Of a stretch of DNA of 64,000 nucleotides, positions 1-8,270 are shown one piece after another. Within the stretch, counting starts at the first letter, position 1. Each line of letters begins with the position of its first letter. The stretch comes from Piscinibacter sp. (lineage in GTDB: Bacteria > Pseudomonadota > Gammaproteobacteria > Burkholderiales > Burkholderiaceae_C), in contig JADJJI010000012.1 of assembly GCA_016706565.1 (NCBI GenBank), positions 1 to 64,000 on the forward strand. The letters are read 5' to 3'. A program made the position numbers and the translations under genes. The notes below the pieces were generated by a model that saw nothing but the letters and a program-made list of their open reading frames with translations, did no database searches and was not told the origin of the DNA.

Positions 1-396
1 TTCGCCGGCACGGTTCAGCGCGACGAGCAGCTGGATCAGGTAACGGTGCGCCTCCACCGAAGTCGGGATCGTGGTGCGCCAGGCCATCACGGCGGCCAGC
101 GCCTGGTCGCCCGCGCGAGCCTGCAGCGCGATGTCGGTGGCGCGGCGGAACAGCTGCTCGTCGCGCGTGCGACGCGCTGCGTCGAGAACCACCTGGTAGG
201 CCGTGCCGGCATCGCCGTCGCGCAGTTCGATCTCGCCGATCAGCAGCTGATAGAAGAGCTGTGCGTCGAGCGAGGAGTTGTCGACGGTCGACTTGGTCGT
301 CGGCGTCTGGGCGGGTACTGGCCCCCCGAAGCAAAGCAGCGCGGCCAGCAGGGCACCGAGCAGCGGACGGCCCGGTCGGAACGAAGGGAAAGACAT
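1..396 (-). CDS. TPR-type exported protein, N-terminal 132 residues (runs off the window)
   Basis: Only the first 132 codons lie in the window. The product begins with a Sec signal peptide: a basic N-end (FRPGRP), a hydrophobic run of about 14 residues and a likely cleavage after PVPAQ near residue 30. Helical A/L-rich repeats follow ([20 protein letters not shown], then [17 protein letters not shown]), which look like tetratricopeptide repeats. A GGAG ribosome site lies about 9 bases before the ATG at 396. The gene is divergent from mutM. A TPR protein at this place is common in Burkholderiales, so an envelope scaffold role is inferred. The missing C-terminus prevents a firmer call. Confidence 0.7.
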   Translation of the reverse strand, partial: MSFPSFRPGRPLLGALLAALLCFGGPVPAQTPTTKSTVDNSSLDAQLFYQLLIGEIELRDGDAGTAYQVVLDAARRTRDEQLFRRATDIALQARAGDQALAAVMAWRTTIPTSVEAHRYLIQLLVALNRAGE

Positions 397-480
397 CGTC
401 GAAAGCTCCTGAAGGCGCAAATTCATTCTAGTGGCGGGGCCGATACCCTGCGATCCGCCTGCGTCGCGATAATTCCGCAC

Positions 481-1299
481 ATGCCCGAACTTCCGGAGGT
501 CGAGATCACGCGGCGAAGCTTCGCCGAACGCATCGAAGGGGCCACGGTGCGCCAGGTGCGCCTCGGCAAGCCGCTGCGCTGGCCGCTGGGCTGCCCGGCC
601 GAGTCGCTGGTCGCGCAGGCCGTCGGCGCGGCCAGCCGGCGCGGCAAGTACCTGTGGCTGCCGCTCGAACGGGGCGGGCTGCTGATGCACCTGGGCATGT
701 CGGGCTCGCTGGCCTTCAGCGAGGCGCCGCCCTCGCCGCCCGGTGCGCACGATCACTTCGACCTCGTGACCAGCCGCGGCACGCTGCGCCTGACCGACCC
801 GCGCCGCTTCGGCGCGGTGGTGTGGTCGCCGGCGCTGGACGACGGCCCGGCGGCCAAACTGCTCGCCACGCTGGGCCTGGAGCCCTTCGACGCCGCGTTC
901 GACGGCGAGCACCTGCACCGTGCGCTGCGCGGCCGGCGCGTGGCCATCAAGCAGGCCCTGCTGGCCGGCGACATCGTCGTGGGTGCCGGCAACATCTACG
1001 CATGCGAAGCCTTGTTCGAAGCGCGCATCGATCCGCGCACGGCCGCCGGACGTGTCAGCCGCGCCCGTTGCGACCGGCTCGCACAGGCCATCCGCCGCAT
1101 CCTTTCCCAGGCGCTGGCACTCGGCGGCAGCACGCTGCGCGACTTCCGCGACGCGCACGGCATGGCGGGCAGCTTCCAGCAGCATGCGGCGGTGTACGGG
1201 CGCCAGGGCGAGCCCTGCCTGGTCTGCGGCACACCGGTGCGCCGCATCGTGCAGTCGCAGCGCTCGACCTTCTTCTGCGCGCATTGCCAGAGGCGGTGA
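481..1299 (+). CDS. mutM: formamidopyrimidine-DNA glycosylase (8-oxoguanine DNA glycosylase)
   Basis: This is a bifunctional DNA glycosylase/AP lyase that removes 8-oxoguanine and formamidopyrimidines in base-excision repair. The 272-residue length matches the family (about 270). Mature Pro2 and Glu3 (MPELPEVE) are the catalytic N-terminus. The conserved lysine is in the RRGKYLWL segment, [12 protein letters not shown] is the helix-two-turn-helix signature, and the C-terminus carries the zinc finger ([10 protein letters not shown] ... FFCAHCQ). The start is fixed by the obligatory MPELPE. No ribosome binding site precedes it. Instead a GATAAT hexamer at 468-473 ends seven bases before the ATG, so the transcript may be leaderless. 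Confidence 0.97.
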   Translation: MPELPEVEITRRSFAERIEGATVRQVRLGKPLRWPLGCPAESLVAQAVGAASRRGKYLWLPLERGGLLMHLGMSGSLAFSEAPPSPPGAHDHFDLVTSRGTLRLTDPRRFGAVVWSPALDDGPAAKLLATLGLEPFDAAFDGEHLHRALRGRRVAIKQALLAGDIVVGAGNIYACEALFEARIDPRTAAGRVSRARCDRLAQAIRRILSQALALGGSTLRDFRDAHGMAGSFQQHAAVYGRQGEPCLVCGTPVRRIVQSQRSTFFCAHCQRR

Positions 1300-1323
1300 C
1301 GAAGCGCGGTGTCGAAATCAGCC

Positions 1324-1346
1324 GTGACGAGACGTCACGAGACGTA
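1324..1346. promoter_or_regulatory. inverted/direct repeat upstream of the mla operon
   Basis: The 156-bp gap between mutM and mlaF holds a perfect inverted repeat, GTGACG-AGA-CGTCAC (1324-1338). It overlaps a 10-bp tandem duplication, ACGAGACGTC followed by ACGAGACGTA (1327-1346). The arrangement looks like a regulator binding site placed about 110 bp before the mlaF start. No matching regulator gene is in the window, and no convincing -35/-10 pair could be assigned, so a role in mla control is inference only. Confidence 0.35.
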
Positions 1347-1455
1347 TCCGGGTTTCCCCTGCAGGGCTGGAGAGGCCATGCGACAATCCGCCCGCCCTCG
1401 ACGCCACTGCGCTCGCACACCGGTGGCCGAGGCAGACAAGAACAGCACCAGCGCC

Positions 1456-2298
1456 ATGCCGAGTGAATCCCAGATCGCGAGCGCCGATACCCTGATCGAG
1501 ATCGAGCACGTCACGTTCGGGTACGACGCAAGCCGCACCATCCTCAGTGACGTGTCGCTGCGCTTCCAGCGCGGCAAGGTCACGTCCATCCTGGGCAGCT
1601 CGGGTTGCGGCAAGACCACGTTGCTGCGCCTGATCGGCGGCGTGCACGGCGTGAACTCCGGCAGCGTGAAGTTCGACGGCGAACTCATCGATGCGCAAGA
1701 CAGGGAACTGCTCTTCCGGCTGCGCCGGCGCATGGGCGTGCTGTTCCAGTTCGGCGCGCTGTTCACCGACCTCTCGGTGTTCGACAACGTGGCCTTTCCG
1801 CTGCGCGAACAGACCGACCTGAAGGAGTCGATGATCCGCGACATCGTGCTGATGAAGCTCAACGCCGTCGGACTGCGCGGCGCAGCGGCGTTGCGCATTT
1901 CCGAGGTGTCGGGCGGCATGGCGCGCCGCGTCGCGCTCGCGCGCGCCATCGCGCTCGACCCCGAACTGATCATGTACGACGAGCCCTTCGCCGGGCTGGA
2001 CCTGATCTCGATGGGCGTGGCTGCCAACCTGATCCGCACGCTCAACGACGTGACCGGTTCGACCTCGCTGGTGATCTCGCACGACGTGCCTGAATGCATG
2101 GCGATCAGCGACCATGTGGTGCTGCTCGCATCGCAGGGCCGCATCGTGGCGCAAGGCACGCCGGCCGAGCTGATGGCGTCGACCGACCCCGAGGTGCGGC
2201 AGTTCGTGCGCGGCGAGCCCGACGGGCCGGTCAAGTTCCACTACCCGGCGCGGCCGCTGGCCGAGGACTTCGGCGTGAACGCAGGGAGCGCCGCATGA
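1456..2298 (+). CDS. mlaF: phospholipid ABC transporter ATP-binding protein MlaF
   Basis: This is the cytoplasmic ATPase of the Mla system, which drives phospholipid movement between MlaC and the inner membrane. The 280-residue protein has a Walker A (GSSGCGKTT), the Mla-type ABC signature VSGGMARRVALARA, Walker B with catalytic Glu (LIMYDEPFAGLD) and the switch His (VISHD). The start at 1456 places the family N-terminus (DTLIEIEHVTFGY) soon after Met; an earlier in-frame start at 1309 would add an unrelated Arg/Ser-rich leader. It is the first gene of mlaFEDACB. Its TGA overlaps the mlaE ATG, so translation is probably coupled. Confidence 0.96.
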   Translation: MPSESQIASADTLIEIEHVTFGYDASRTILSDVSLRFQRGKVTSILGSSGCGKTTLLRLIGGVHGVNSGSVKFDGELIDAQDRELLFRLRRRMGVLFQFGALFTDLSVFDNVAFPLREQTDLKESMIRDIVLMKLNAVGLRGAAALRISEVSGGMARRVALARAIALDPELIMYDEPFAGLDLISMGVAANLIRTLNDVTGSTSLVISHDVPECMAISDHVVLLASQGRIVAQGTPAELMASTDPEVRQFVRGEPDGPVKFHYPARPLAEDFGVNAGSAA

Positions 2299-3074
2299 CG
2301 ATGCTCGCCGCGCTGGGGGCGCGTACGCTGGAGGTGTTCCGCTCGTTCGGGCACGCCGCGTTCTTCTTCTTCGATCTGCTGCGCGCGGTTCCCGCTTCGC
2401 TGCGCCGCTTCGGCCTGGTGGTGGTTCAGATCCATGCGATCGGCAACCGCTCGCTGATCATCATCCTGGCCTCGGGCCTGGCGGTCGGTTTCGTGCTCGC
2501 GCTGCAGATGTACTACGCGCTGGTGACCTACGGCGCAGCCGAATCTCTCGGTCTGATCGTCAACCTGGCGCTGGTGCGCGAGCTCGGGCCGGTGGTGACG
2601 GGCCTGCTTTTCGCCGGGCGTGCCGGTACCTCGCTGACCGCGGAGATCGGCCTGATGAAGGCGGGCGAACAGCTCGCTGCGATGGAGATGATGGCCATCG
2701 ACCCGAAGGAGCGCGTGCTCGCACCGCGCTTCCTCGCCGGCATGGTGTCGATGCCCATCCTGGCGATCCTCTTCTCGGCCATCGGTATCCTGGGCGCCTA
2801 TGTGGTGGCGGTGCTGCTCATCGGTGTCGACCAGGGCAACTTCTGGTCGATCATGCAAAGCCGCGTCGACGTCTGGCGCGACGTGGGCAATGGCATCGTC
2901 AAGAGCGCCGTGTTCGGCGTGATCTGCTCGTTCGTTGCGCTCTACCAGGGTCACGAGACCGACGCCACGCCGGAAGGCGTGGCCTATGCGACCACCCGCA
3001 CGGTGGTCATGTCGTCGCTGGCCATCCTGGGCATGGACTTCATCCTCACGGCGCTGATGTTCTCGACGCCGTAG
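2295..3074 (+). CDS. mlaE: phospholipid ABC transporter permease MlaE
   Basis: This is the inner-membrane permease of the Mla transporter. The 259-residue protein has the expected family length, an amphipathic N-terminal helix, and hydrophobic segments around residues 52-75, 90-110, 150-180, 200-220 and 235-255. The conserved MlaE cytoplasmic segment is visible: GLLFAGRAGTSLTAEIG, then MKAGEQLAAMEMMAIDP. The ATG overlaps the mlaF stop (ATGA), which supports the chosen start and a single operon. In the family two MlaE subunits pair with two MlaF and six MlaD. Confidence 0.96.
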   Translation: MTMLAALGARTLEVFRSFGHAAFFFFDLLRAVPASLRRFGLVVVQIHAIGNRSLIIILASGLAVGFVLALQMYYALVTYGAAESLGLIVNLALVRELGPVVTGLLFAGRAGTSLTAEIGLMKAGEQLAAMEMMAIDPKERVLAPRFLAGMVSMPILAILFSAIGILGAYVVAVLLIGVDQGNFWSIMQSRVDVWRDVGNGIVKSAVFGVICSFVALYQGHETDATPEGVAYATTRTVVMSSLAILGMDFILTALMFSTP

Positions 3075-3093
3075 ATCGAAAGGGAAACGCGGT

Positions 3094-3585
3094 ATGGGCA
3101 AGAAAGGCATCGAAACCCTGGTCGGACTGTTCGTCCTGCTGGGCATCGTCGGGCTGGTGTTCCTCGCCCTCAAGGCGGCCAACCTGGCCAGCTTCGGCGG
3201 CGGCGACAGCTACCCGCTGGTGGCCAAGTTCGACAACATCGGCGGCCTGAAGGTGCGCGCGCCGGTGCGCAGTGCGGGCGTCACGGTGGGCCGGGTCGCC
3301 TCGATCACGCTGGATGCCAAGACCTACCAGGGCGTCGTCCGGCTCGAACTGGATCGCGGGGTGCAGTTCCCCAAGGACTCGTCGGCACGCATCCTCACCG
3401 CCGGCCTGCTCGGCGATCAGTACGTCGGTCTGGAACCCGGCGCCGACGAGAAGAACCTGGCCTCCGGCGACACCATCACCCAGACGCAGTCCGCCGTGGT
3501 GCTGGAGAGCCTGATCAGCCAGTTCCTGTTCAACAAGGCGGCCGATGCGGGCACGTCCGCCGCGCCGGCGGGGGCCAAGAAGTGA
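3094..3585 (+). CDS. mlaD: outer-membrane lipid asymmetry protein MlaD (MCE domain)
   Basis: This is the MCE-domain subunit, anchored in the inner membrane, that forms the hexameric lipid channel above MlaFE. One N-terminal membrane helix (about residues 9-28, LVGLFVLLGIVGLVFLAL) precedes a single MCE domain. The domain core is seen as FDNIGGLKVRAPVRSAGVTVGRV and, later, ILTAGLLGDQYVGLEPG. The length of 163 residues is close to the family norm, with a short Ala/Pro/Lys tail. The gene starts 19 bases after mlaE, with an AAAGGGA ribosome site. Its TGA overlaps the GTG start of mlaA. Confidence 0.96.
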   Translation: MGKKGIETLVGLFVLLGIVGLVFLALKAANLASFGGGDSYPLVAKFDNIGGLKVRAPVRSAGVTVGRVASITLDAKTYQGVVRLELDRGVQFPKDSSARILTAGLLGDQYVGLEPGADEKNLASGDTITQTQSAVVLESLISQFLFNKAADAGTSAAPAGAKK

Positions 3586-4340
3586 GAGCGCGGCCGGCGC
3601 TTCTGGCGCTGGTGTGCGTGGCCACCCTGCTGGGCGGCTGCGCGACGCTGCGCGAGGCGCGCAGCAGCGCGGGCGACAAGCTCGACCCCTGGGAGAACTG
3701 GAACCGCAAGGTCTTCGCCTTCAACGAGGGCCTTGACGAGCACGTGCTCAAGCCGGTGGCGACCGTCTACTCCAACGTGGTGCCGCAACCAGTACGACGC
3801 GGCGTCGACAACTTCTTCGGCAACGTCGCGGATGCCTGGTCGGCGGTCAACAACTTCCTGCAGGGCAAGGGCGCGGCCGGCTTCCAGGACATCATCCGTT
3901 TCGGCACCAACACCGTGTTCGGTCTGCTCGGCGTGCTCGACGTGGCCAGCGAGATGGGCATCGACCACCAGTACGAGGACTTCGGGCAAACGCTTGGCCA
4001 CTGGGGCTTCGGCACCGGCGCCTACATCGTGTGGCCGCTGCTCGGCCCGTCGTCCGTGCGCGACTCGTTCGCGCTGCCGCTGGACCGCGCGGCGTCGCCG
4101 GCCTCTCTCTTCAAGGACGGTTCGTCGGTCTACAGCCTGACCGCGCTGCAGATCATCAACACCCGATCGAACCTGCTTGGTGCGAGCCGCGTGCTCGATG
4201 ACATCGCGCTCGACAAGTACAGCTTCCTTCGTGATGCATACCTGCAACGCCGCCGCAGCCTGGTGTTCGACGGCAACGAGCCGCCGCCTGACAACCCGCT
4301 GGATCCCGAGCCTTCGGCTTCGGCGCCGGCGGCGAAGTGA
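3582..4340 (+). CDS. mlaA: outer-membrane lipoprotein MlaA (VacJ)
   Basis: MlaA sits in the outer membrane with porins and removes misplaced phospholipid from the outer leaflet, passing it to MlaC. The 252-residue protein has a lipoprotein signal ending in the lipobox LLGGC, with the lipidated Cys at residue 20. The VacJ signature DPWENWNRKVFAFNEGLD follows, then FGNVADAWSAVNNFLQGK and FGQTLGHWGFGTGAYIVWPLLGPSS. The start is GTG, overlapping the mlaD stop by four bases. In E. coli mlaA lies apart from the mla operon; here it is built into it, as is usual in beta-proteobacteria. Confidence 0.95.
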   Translation: MRARPALLALVCVATLLGGCATLREARSSAGDKLDPWENWNRKVFAFNEGLDEHVLKPVATVYSNVVPQPVRRGVDNFFGNVADAWSAVNNFLQGKGAAGFQDIIRFGTNTVFGLLGVLDVASEMGIDHQYEDFGQTLGHWGFGTGAYIVWPLLGPSSVRDSFALPLDRAASPASLFKDGSSVYSLTALQIINTRSNLLGASRVLDDIALDKYSFLRDAYLQRRRSLVFDGNEPPPDNPLDPEPSASAPAAK

Positions 4341-4449
4341 ACCGCTGGGCTTGTTTCGACGTTAACGGATGGTAAGGCGCTGAACCAAGTGGCTCGTCCG
4401 ATCTCTCAAGACGGGGGCTGCCAGCAAGGCGCCTCATGAAAGGAATCAC

Positions 4450-5088
4450 ATGATCTCGAATCGAATCACTTCCTGGCTGGCCGCGGCAGCGCTGCTGTGG
4501 GGCGTCGGCACGGCGCAGGCCGCCGATGTCGGCAAGGCCCCGGACCAACTGATCAAGGAAGTCTCCACCGACGTGCTCGACGCAGTGAAGGCCGACAAGA
4601 CGATCCAGGCAGGCGATGTGCAGAAGGTCATCGCTCTGGTCGATGCCAAGGTCATGCCCTACGTGAACTTCCAGCGCATGACGGCGTCAGCCGTCGGCCG
4701 CTACTGGCGCCAAGCCACGCCGGAGCAGCAGAAGCGCCTGCAGGAAGAGTTCAAGACGCTGCTGGTGCGCACCTACAGCGGCGCGCTGGCGCAGGTGAAG
4801 GACCAGACCGTGCAGCTCAAGCCGATGCGCGCAGGCCCGGATGACAAGGATGTCGTCGTGAGGACCGAAGTGCGCGGCAAGGGCGACCCGATCCAGCTCG
4901 ACTACCGCCTCGAGAAGCGCGACGACGGCTGGAAGATCTATGACGTCAACGTGCTCGGCGTGTGGCTGGTGCAGAACTACACCAGCAGCTTCGCGCAGGA
5001 GATCGGTGCCAACGGCATCGACGGCCTGATCGCCAAGCTGGTCGAGCGCAACAAGTCGGCCGGCGGCAACGGCGGCTCGAAGTCCTGA
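4450..5088 (+). CDS. mlaC: periplasmic phospholipid-binding protein MlaC
   Basis: This is the periplasmic shuttle that carries a phospholipid between MlaA at the outer membrane and MlaD at the inner membrane. The 212-residue product has a Sec signal peptide cleaved near GTAQA-AD (about residue 25). The Tol_Tol_Ttg2 fold motifs VMPYVNFQRMTASAVGRYWRQA, here across residues 75-95, and LEKRDDGWKIYDVNVLGVWLVQNY are plain. An AAGGA ribosome site lies 8 bases before the ATG. It follows mlaA by about 110 bases, the widest gap in the operon, and precedes mlaB by 11 bases. Confidence 0.94.
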   Translation: MISNRITSWLAAAALLWGVGTAQAADVGKAPDQLIKEVSTDVLDAVKADKTIQAGDVQKVIALVDAKVMPYVNFQRMTASAVGRYWRQATPEQQKRLQEEFKTLLVRTYSGALAQVKDQTVQLKPMRAGPDDKDVVVRTEVRGKGDPIQLDYRLEKRDDGWKIYDVNVLGVWLVQNYTSSFAQEIGANGIDGLIAKLVERNKSAGGNGGSKS

Positions 5089-5099
5089 GGCCGGAGCCC

Positions 5100-5399
5100 A
5101 TGCTGCTGCTGCCCGCCACCATCACGCTGCGCGAGTCGCGCGACACGCTGCGCCTGCTGTCGCAGGCACTGCAGGGCGAGCAGGACGGCGAGGTGGTCAT
5201 CGACGCCTCGCCGCTGCAGCAGTGCGACACCTCGGCGCTGGCCGTGTTGCTCGAGTGCCGGCGCCTGGCCCAGGCCTGGGGGCGCGGCTTCAACGTCCGC
5301 AACCCTCCCGAGAAGCTCGCTTCGCTCGCCAGGCTCTACGGTGTGGGTGATCTGCTGTTCGCTTCGGCGCCTGCCGAAACGGACATGTCAGCCACCTGA
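5100..5399 (+). CDS. mlaB: STAS-domain protein MlaB
   Basis: This is a small cytoplasmic STAS protein that binds MlaF and is needed for assembly and activity of the transporter. The 99-residue product is a lone STAS domain: an N-terminal strand (LPATITLRESRD), a central EVVIDASPLQQCDTSALAVLLECRR segment (residues 30-54) with the conserved Asp/Thr-Ser turn, and a C-terminal helix. It is the last gene of the mla operon. Its final 12 bases overlap the 3' end of msrQ on the other strand, leaving no room for a separate terminator. Confidence 0.9.
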   Translation: MLLLPATITLRESRDTLRLLSQALQGEQDGEVVIDASPLQQCDTSALAVLLECRRLAQAWGRGFNVRNPPEKLASLARLYGVGDLLFASAPAETDMSAT

Positions 5400-6047
5400 G
5401 GCACGCCGCGCGCGCCACGCGTTGCGCGCACGCCAGCCGAGCAAGACCGCGATCACCATGGCGTAGACGGCCACTTCGGCGAAGTTGTTCTTCGCCGCGC
5501 GCATCCAGAAGAAGTGCAGCAGCCCGAGCAGCACGATGGCGTAGACGCTCTTGTGCAGCGCCCGCCAGCGCGATGCGCCCAGCGCCTTGATGGCGCGGTT
5601 GAACGAGGTCGCCGCCAACGGCACGAGCAGCAGCAGCGCGAGGAAACCCACCAGCGCGAACGGGCGCTTGGGGATGTCGCGAGCGATCGTCGCCACGTCG
5701 AACCCCATGTCGAGCCAGGCGTAGGCGAGGAAGTGCAGCACGGCGTAGAAGAACACGAACAGGCCGAGCATGCGTCGGAAGCGCGCCAGGGCCGGCTGCT
5801 TCGTCCACAACCGCAATGGCGTCACGGCCAGCACGATGCACAGGAAGCGCAGCGTCCAGTCGCCGGTGGCCCGGATCAGCGCCTCGGCCGGGTTGGCGCC
5901 CAGCTGGTTCATCACGGCGGCATAGAGCAGCCAGACGAACGGCAGCAGGCAGGCCACGAACAGCAAGGGCTTGGCCGCCGGATGCAGCAACTTCGGCCGG
6001 GCGGGACGAAGCGGCGCAGCCGTCGGCGAGCTCATCACGGCGAACAT
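5388..6047 (-). CDS. msrQ: haem-binding membrane subunit MsrQ of the methionine sulfoxide reductase system
   Basis: MsrQ is an inner-membrane b-type haem protein that feeds electrons from the respiratory chain to periplasmic MsrP. The 219-residue product has about six hydrophobic helices and belongs to the ferric-reductase-like transmembrane family. Conserved histidines are seen in FFYAVLHFLAY, WRALHKSVYAIV and LLGLLHFFWM. The start at 6047 is four bases after the msrP stop, so the two genes are cotranscribed; an internal ATG at 6035 is an alternative. The 3' end overlaps convergent mlaB by 12 bases. Confidence 0.93.
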   Translation of the reverse strand: MFAVMSSPTAAPLRPARPKLLHPAAKPLLFVACLLPFVWLLYAAVMNQLGANPAEALIRATGDWTLRFLCIVLAVTPLRLWTKQPALARFRRMLGLFVFFYAVLHFLAYAWLDMGFDVATIARDIPKRPFALVGFLALLLLVPLAATSFNRAIKALGASRWRALHKSVYAIVLLGLLHFFWMRAAKNNFAEVAVYAMVIAVLLGWRARNAWRARRASGG

Positions 6048-6051
6048 GACC

Positions 6052-7044
6052 TCAGTAGTTCTTCTTCAGGTCCATGCCGGCGTACAACTGGCCCACCTGC
6101 GCTTCGTAGCCGTTGAACATCAGCGTCGGGCGCTTCTTCTGGAACAGGCCGTCTTCGCCGATGCGCCGCTCGGTCGCCTGGCTCCAGCGCGGATGGTCCA
6201 CGGCCGGGTTGACGTTCGAGAAGAAGCCGTACTCCTGCGACGCCGCCTTCACCCAGGCCGTGCGCGGCTCCTTCTCGACGAAGCGGATCTTCACGATCGA
6301 CTTGCCGCTCTTGAAGCCGTACTTCCAGGGCACGACCGTGCGCACCGGCGCGCCGTTCTGGTTGGGCAGCACTTCGCCGTACAGGCCGAAGGTGAGCAGC
6401 GTCAGCGGGTGCATGGCCTCGTCCAGGCGCAGTCCTTCGACATAGGGCCAGTCGAGCACCGACGAGCGAAGGCCCGGCATCTGCGATTTGTCGGCCAGCG
6501 TGACGAACTCGACGTACTTGGCGTTGCCGGTGGGCTCGACACGCTTGATCAACTCGGCCAGCGAATAGCCGACCCAGGGGATCACCATCGACCAGCCTTC
6601 GACGCAGCGCAGGCGGTAGATGCGCTCCTCCATCGGCGCGAGCTTGAGCAGTTCGTCAAGGTCATAGACCTTGGGCTTCTTCACCTCGCCTTCGACGGCG
6701 ATCGTCCAGGGCCGCGGCTTGAGCGTCCCGGCGGCGCGCGCCGGATCCGACTTGTCGGTGCCGAACTCGTAGAAGTTGTTGTAGCTCGTCGCGTCGCCAT
6801 ACGGCGTGAGCTTTTCCATCGTCAGCGCGCCGGCCACGGCACTGCGCGCACCGGGCAGTGTGGCGAGCTTGCCGGGGCGGGCCACTTGCGCCAGCGCGTC
6901 TCGGCCGGCCCAGCCAGCCAGTGCCACGCCCGCCGCGCCCGCGGCCAGGTTGCGCAGCAGTACGCGCCGGCCTTCGTAGACTTCGCGCGGCGTGATGTCG
7001 CCCGCGTGGGCGTGCGTGAAGCCGCGGTCCTTCAGGTAATGCAT
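6052..7044 (-). CDS. msrP: periplasmic protein-methionine-sulfoxide reductase, molybdenum subunit MsrP
   Basis: MsrP is a molybdopterin enzyme that repairs methionine sulfoxide in periplasmic proteins. The 330-residue protein starts with a twin-arginine signal ([15 protein letters not shown], near residue 24) and a hydrophobic stretch ending ALAQ, fitting export of the folded cofactor-bound enzyme. The oxidoreductase molybdopterin domain shows [18 protein letters not shown], where the Cys is the expected Mo ligand, and later [16 protein letters not shown]. The ATG at 7044 has an AGGA ribosome site; a longer frame from 7098 would add an Arg/Pro-rich stretch. msrQ follows after four bases. Confidence 0.94.
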   Translation of the reverse strand: MHYLKDRGFTHAHAGDITPREVYEGRRVLLRNLAAGAAGVALAGWAGRDALAQVARPGKLATLPGARSAVAGALTMEKLTPYGDATSYNNFYEFGTDKSDPARAAGTLKPRPWTIAVEGEVKKPKVYDLDELLKLAPMEERIYRLRCVEGWSMVIPWVGYSLAELIKRVEPTGNAKYVEFVTLADKSQMPGLRSSVLDWPYVEGLRLDEAMHPLTLLTFGLYGEVLPNQNGAPVRTVVPWKYGFKSGKSIVKIRFVEKEPRTAWVKAASQEYGFFSNVNPAVDHPRWSQATERRIGEDGLFQKKRPTLMFNGYEAQVGQLYAGMDLKKNY

Positions 7045-7123
7045 GGTCGGATCCTGGGTGAATCGGCGTGGAGTGTTGCTCGGTCGTCGGCGCGGCATGC
7101 GCCTTACACGCCGCCAGCGTGGA

Positions 7124-7459
7124 TCAGATCACGTCGCCGAAATCCGTGGGCTCGAAAAGGCGAAGCGAACTCTTAGACACCCGCTCGCGGAAGCTCTTGC
7201 GCGCGAACAGCTTGGCCTGCGCCTGTTCGGGCAGATCGGTGATGTTCAGGACATTCTTGACGATCAGCGTGTCGATCACGTCCTCGATCACCCGCACGAA
7301 GTCGGCGTCGAGCCGCGAGAAGTCTTCGCTTGCGTCAGGGGCATTGCCGACGAAAGCCTGCACGTCCGGGTGGTCGTCGGGCAGGAACTCGGCGGATTCG
7401 GTGGCGCTGCGGTGCAGGCTGTCGACCCGTCCGTCGGCGTTGCGTCGAACATAAGGCAT
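7124..7459 (-). CDS. conserved small protein of unknown function
   Basis: The 111-residue soluble protein begins [15 protein letters not shown], followed by a Pro/Asp-rich turn ([15 protein letters not shown]) and a helical C-terminal half ([29 protein letters not shown]). Small proteins with this N-terminus occur in beta- and gamma-proteobacteria and are sometimes labelled tryptophan synthase beta-like, although nothing here resembles that enzyme's catalytic site. Acidic composition and lack of a signal peptide suggest a cytoplasmic protein. It lies between msrP and the cytochrome c4 gene on the same strand. No function is assigned. Confidence 0.75.
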   Translation of the reverse strand: MPYVRRNADGRVDSLHRSATESAEFLPDDHPDVQAFVGNAPDASEDFSRLDADFVRVIEDVIDTLIVKNVLNITDLPEQAQAKLFARKSFRERVSKSSLRLFEPTDFGDVI

Positions 7460-7518
7460 GGCGGAACCCCGTCTGGCGTCGATGCACTATACGACGCTGA
7501 CCGCCGATGCACGGCCCG

Positions 7519-7548
7519 AAAAGCAGAAGGCCGGCACGAAGCCGGCCT
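7519..7548 (-). terminator. rho-independent terminator of the cytochrome c4 gene
   Basis: A perfect 8-bp stem, AGGCCGGC/GCCGGCCT, with a five-base loop lies 20 bases beyond the cytochrome stop codon. On the minus strand it is followed by TCTGCTTTTC. It separates the cytochrome gene from the small conserved gene downstream. Confidence 0.7.
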
Positions 7549-7568
7549 CCGGGAGTGCTGCTCGCGGC

Positions 7569-8210
7569 TCAGCGCAGGCCGGCGATGTAGTCGGAAACCG
7601 CCTTGATCTCGCCATCGGTCATGCCGGCGGCGACGCCAGTCATCTGGGCGCTGTTCTTGCGAACACCGCCGCGGAAGGCGAGCAGCTGGGCCTCGGTGTA
7701 GTCGGCATGCTGGCCGGCCAGGCGCGGGTACTGCGCCGGGATGCCCGAACCGGACGGGCCGTGGCAGCCGGAGCAGGCCGGAACCTTGCGCTCGGCCACG
7801 CCGCCGCGGTAAATCTTCTCGCCCAGCGCGACCGTGGCCTTGTTCTTCGCGAAGCCCGGTTTGGCGGTCTTGCTGGCGTAGAAGGCGGCGATGTTCTTCA
7901 TGTCGGCCTCGGTGGGCAGCGTCGCTGCCATGCCCTGCATGACCGCGTTGGCGCGTTTGCCGGATTTGAACTCGGCGAGTTGCTTCACCAGGTATTCCGG
8001 ATGCTGGCCCTGCAGGATCGGATTGGCGGGGCTGCCACGCGATCCGTCGAAGGTGTGGCAGGCGCCGCACACGGCGGTGGCCGTGGCCTGGCCCTTGGCA
8101 GGATCGGCCTTGGCGGGCGCTGCAGCGTCCGCCGCCGCGGCCGGAGCGGCCAGGGTGGCGGCCAGGAGGCCGGACATCAGGCAGGACAACAAGGCAGCGG
8201 AAGCGTTCAT
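7569..8210 (-). CDS. dihaem cytochrome c4-type protein
   Basis: This is a periplasmic electron-transfer protein with two covalently bound haems. The 213-residue precursor has a signal peptide cleaved near APAAAA (about residue 26). It has two CxxCH sites, CGACH at residues 48-52 and CSGCH near residue 143. Each haem domain is followed by a candidate axial Met segment (AVMQGMAATL; AQMTGVAAGMTDGEI). The tandem duplication and size match cytochrome c4, which usually serves terminal oxidases. The ATG at 8210 starts the signal peptide; a much longer open frame upstream is not needed. The gene is divergent from engB. Confidence 0.92.
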   Translation of the reverse strand: MNASAALLSCLMSGLLAATLAAPAAAADAAAPAKADPAKGQATATAVCGACHTFDGSRGSPANPILQGQHPEYLVKQLAEFKSGKRANAVMQGMAATLPTEADMKNIAAFYASKTAKPGFAKNKATVALGEKIYRGGVAERKVPACSGCHGPSGSGIPAQYPRLAGQHADYTEAQLLAFRGGVRKNSAQMTGVAAGMTDGEIKAVSDYIAGLR

Positions 8211-8270
8211 GTCGGAAAGGTTCTCTCGTGCAAAACCCGAAGATTTTACAATGGTCAATCTGGAAGACTC

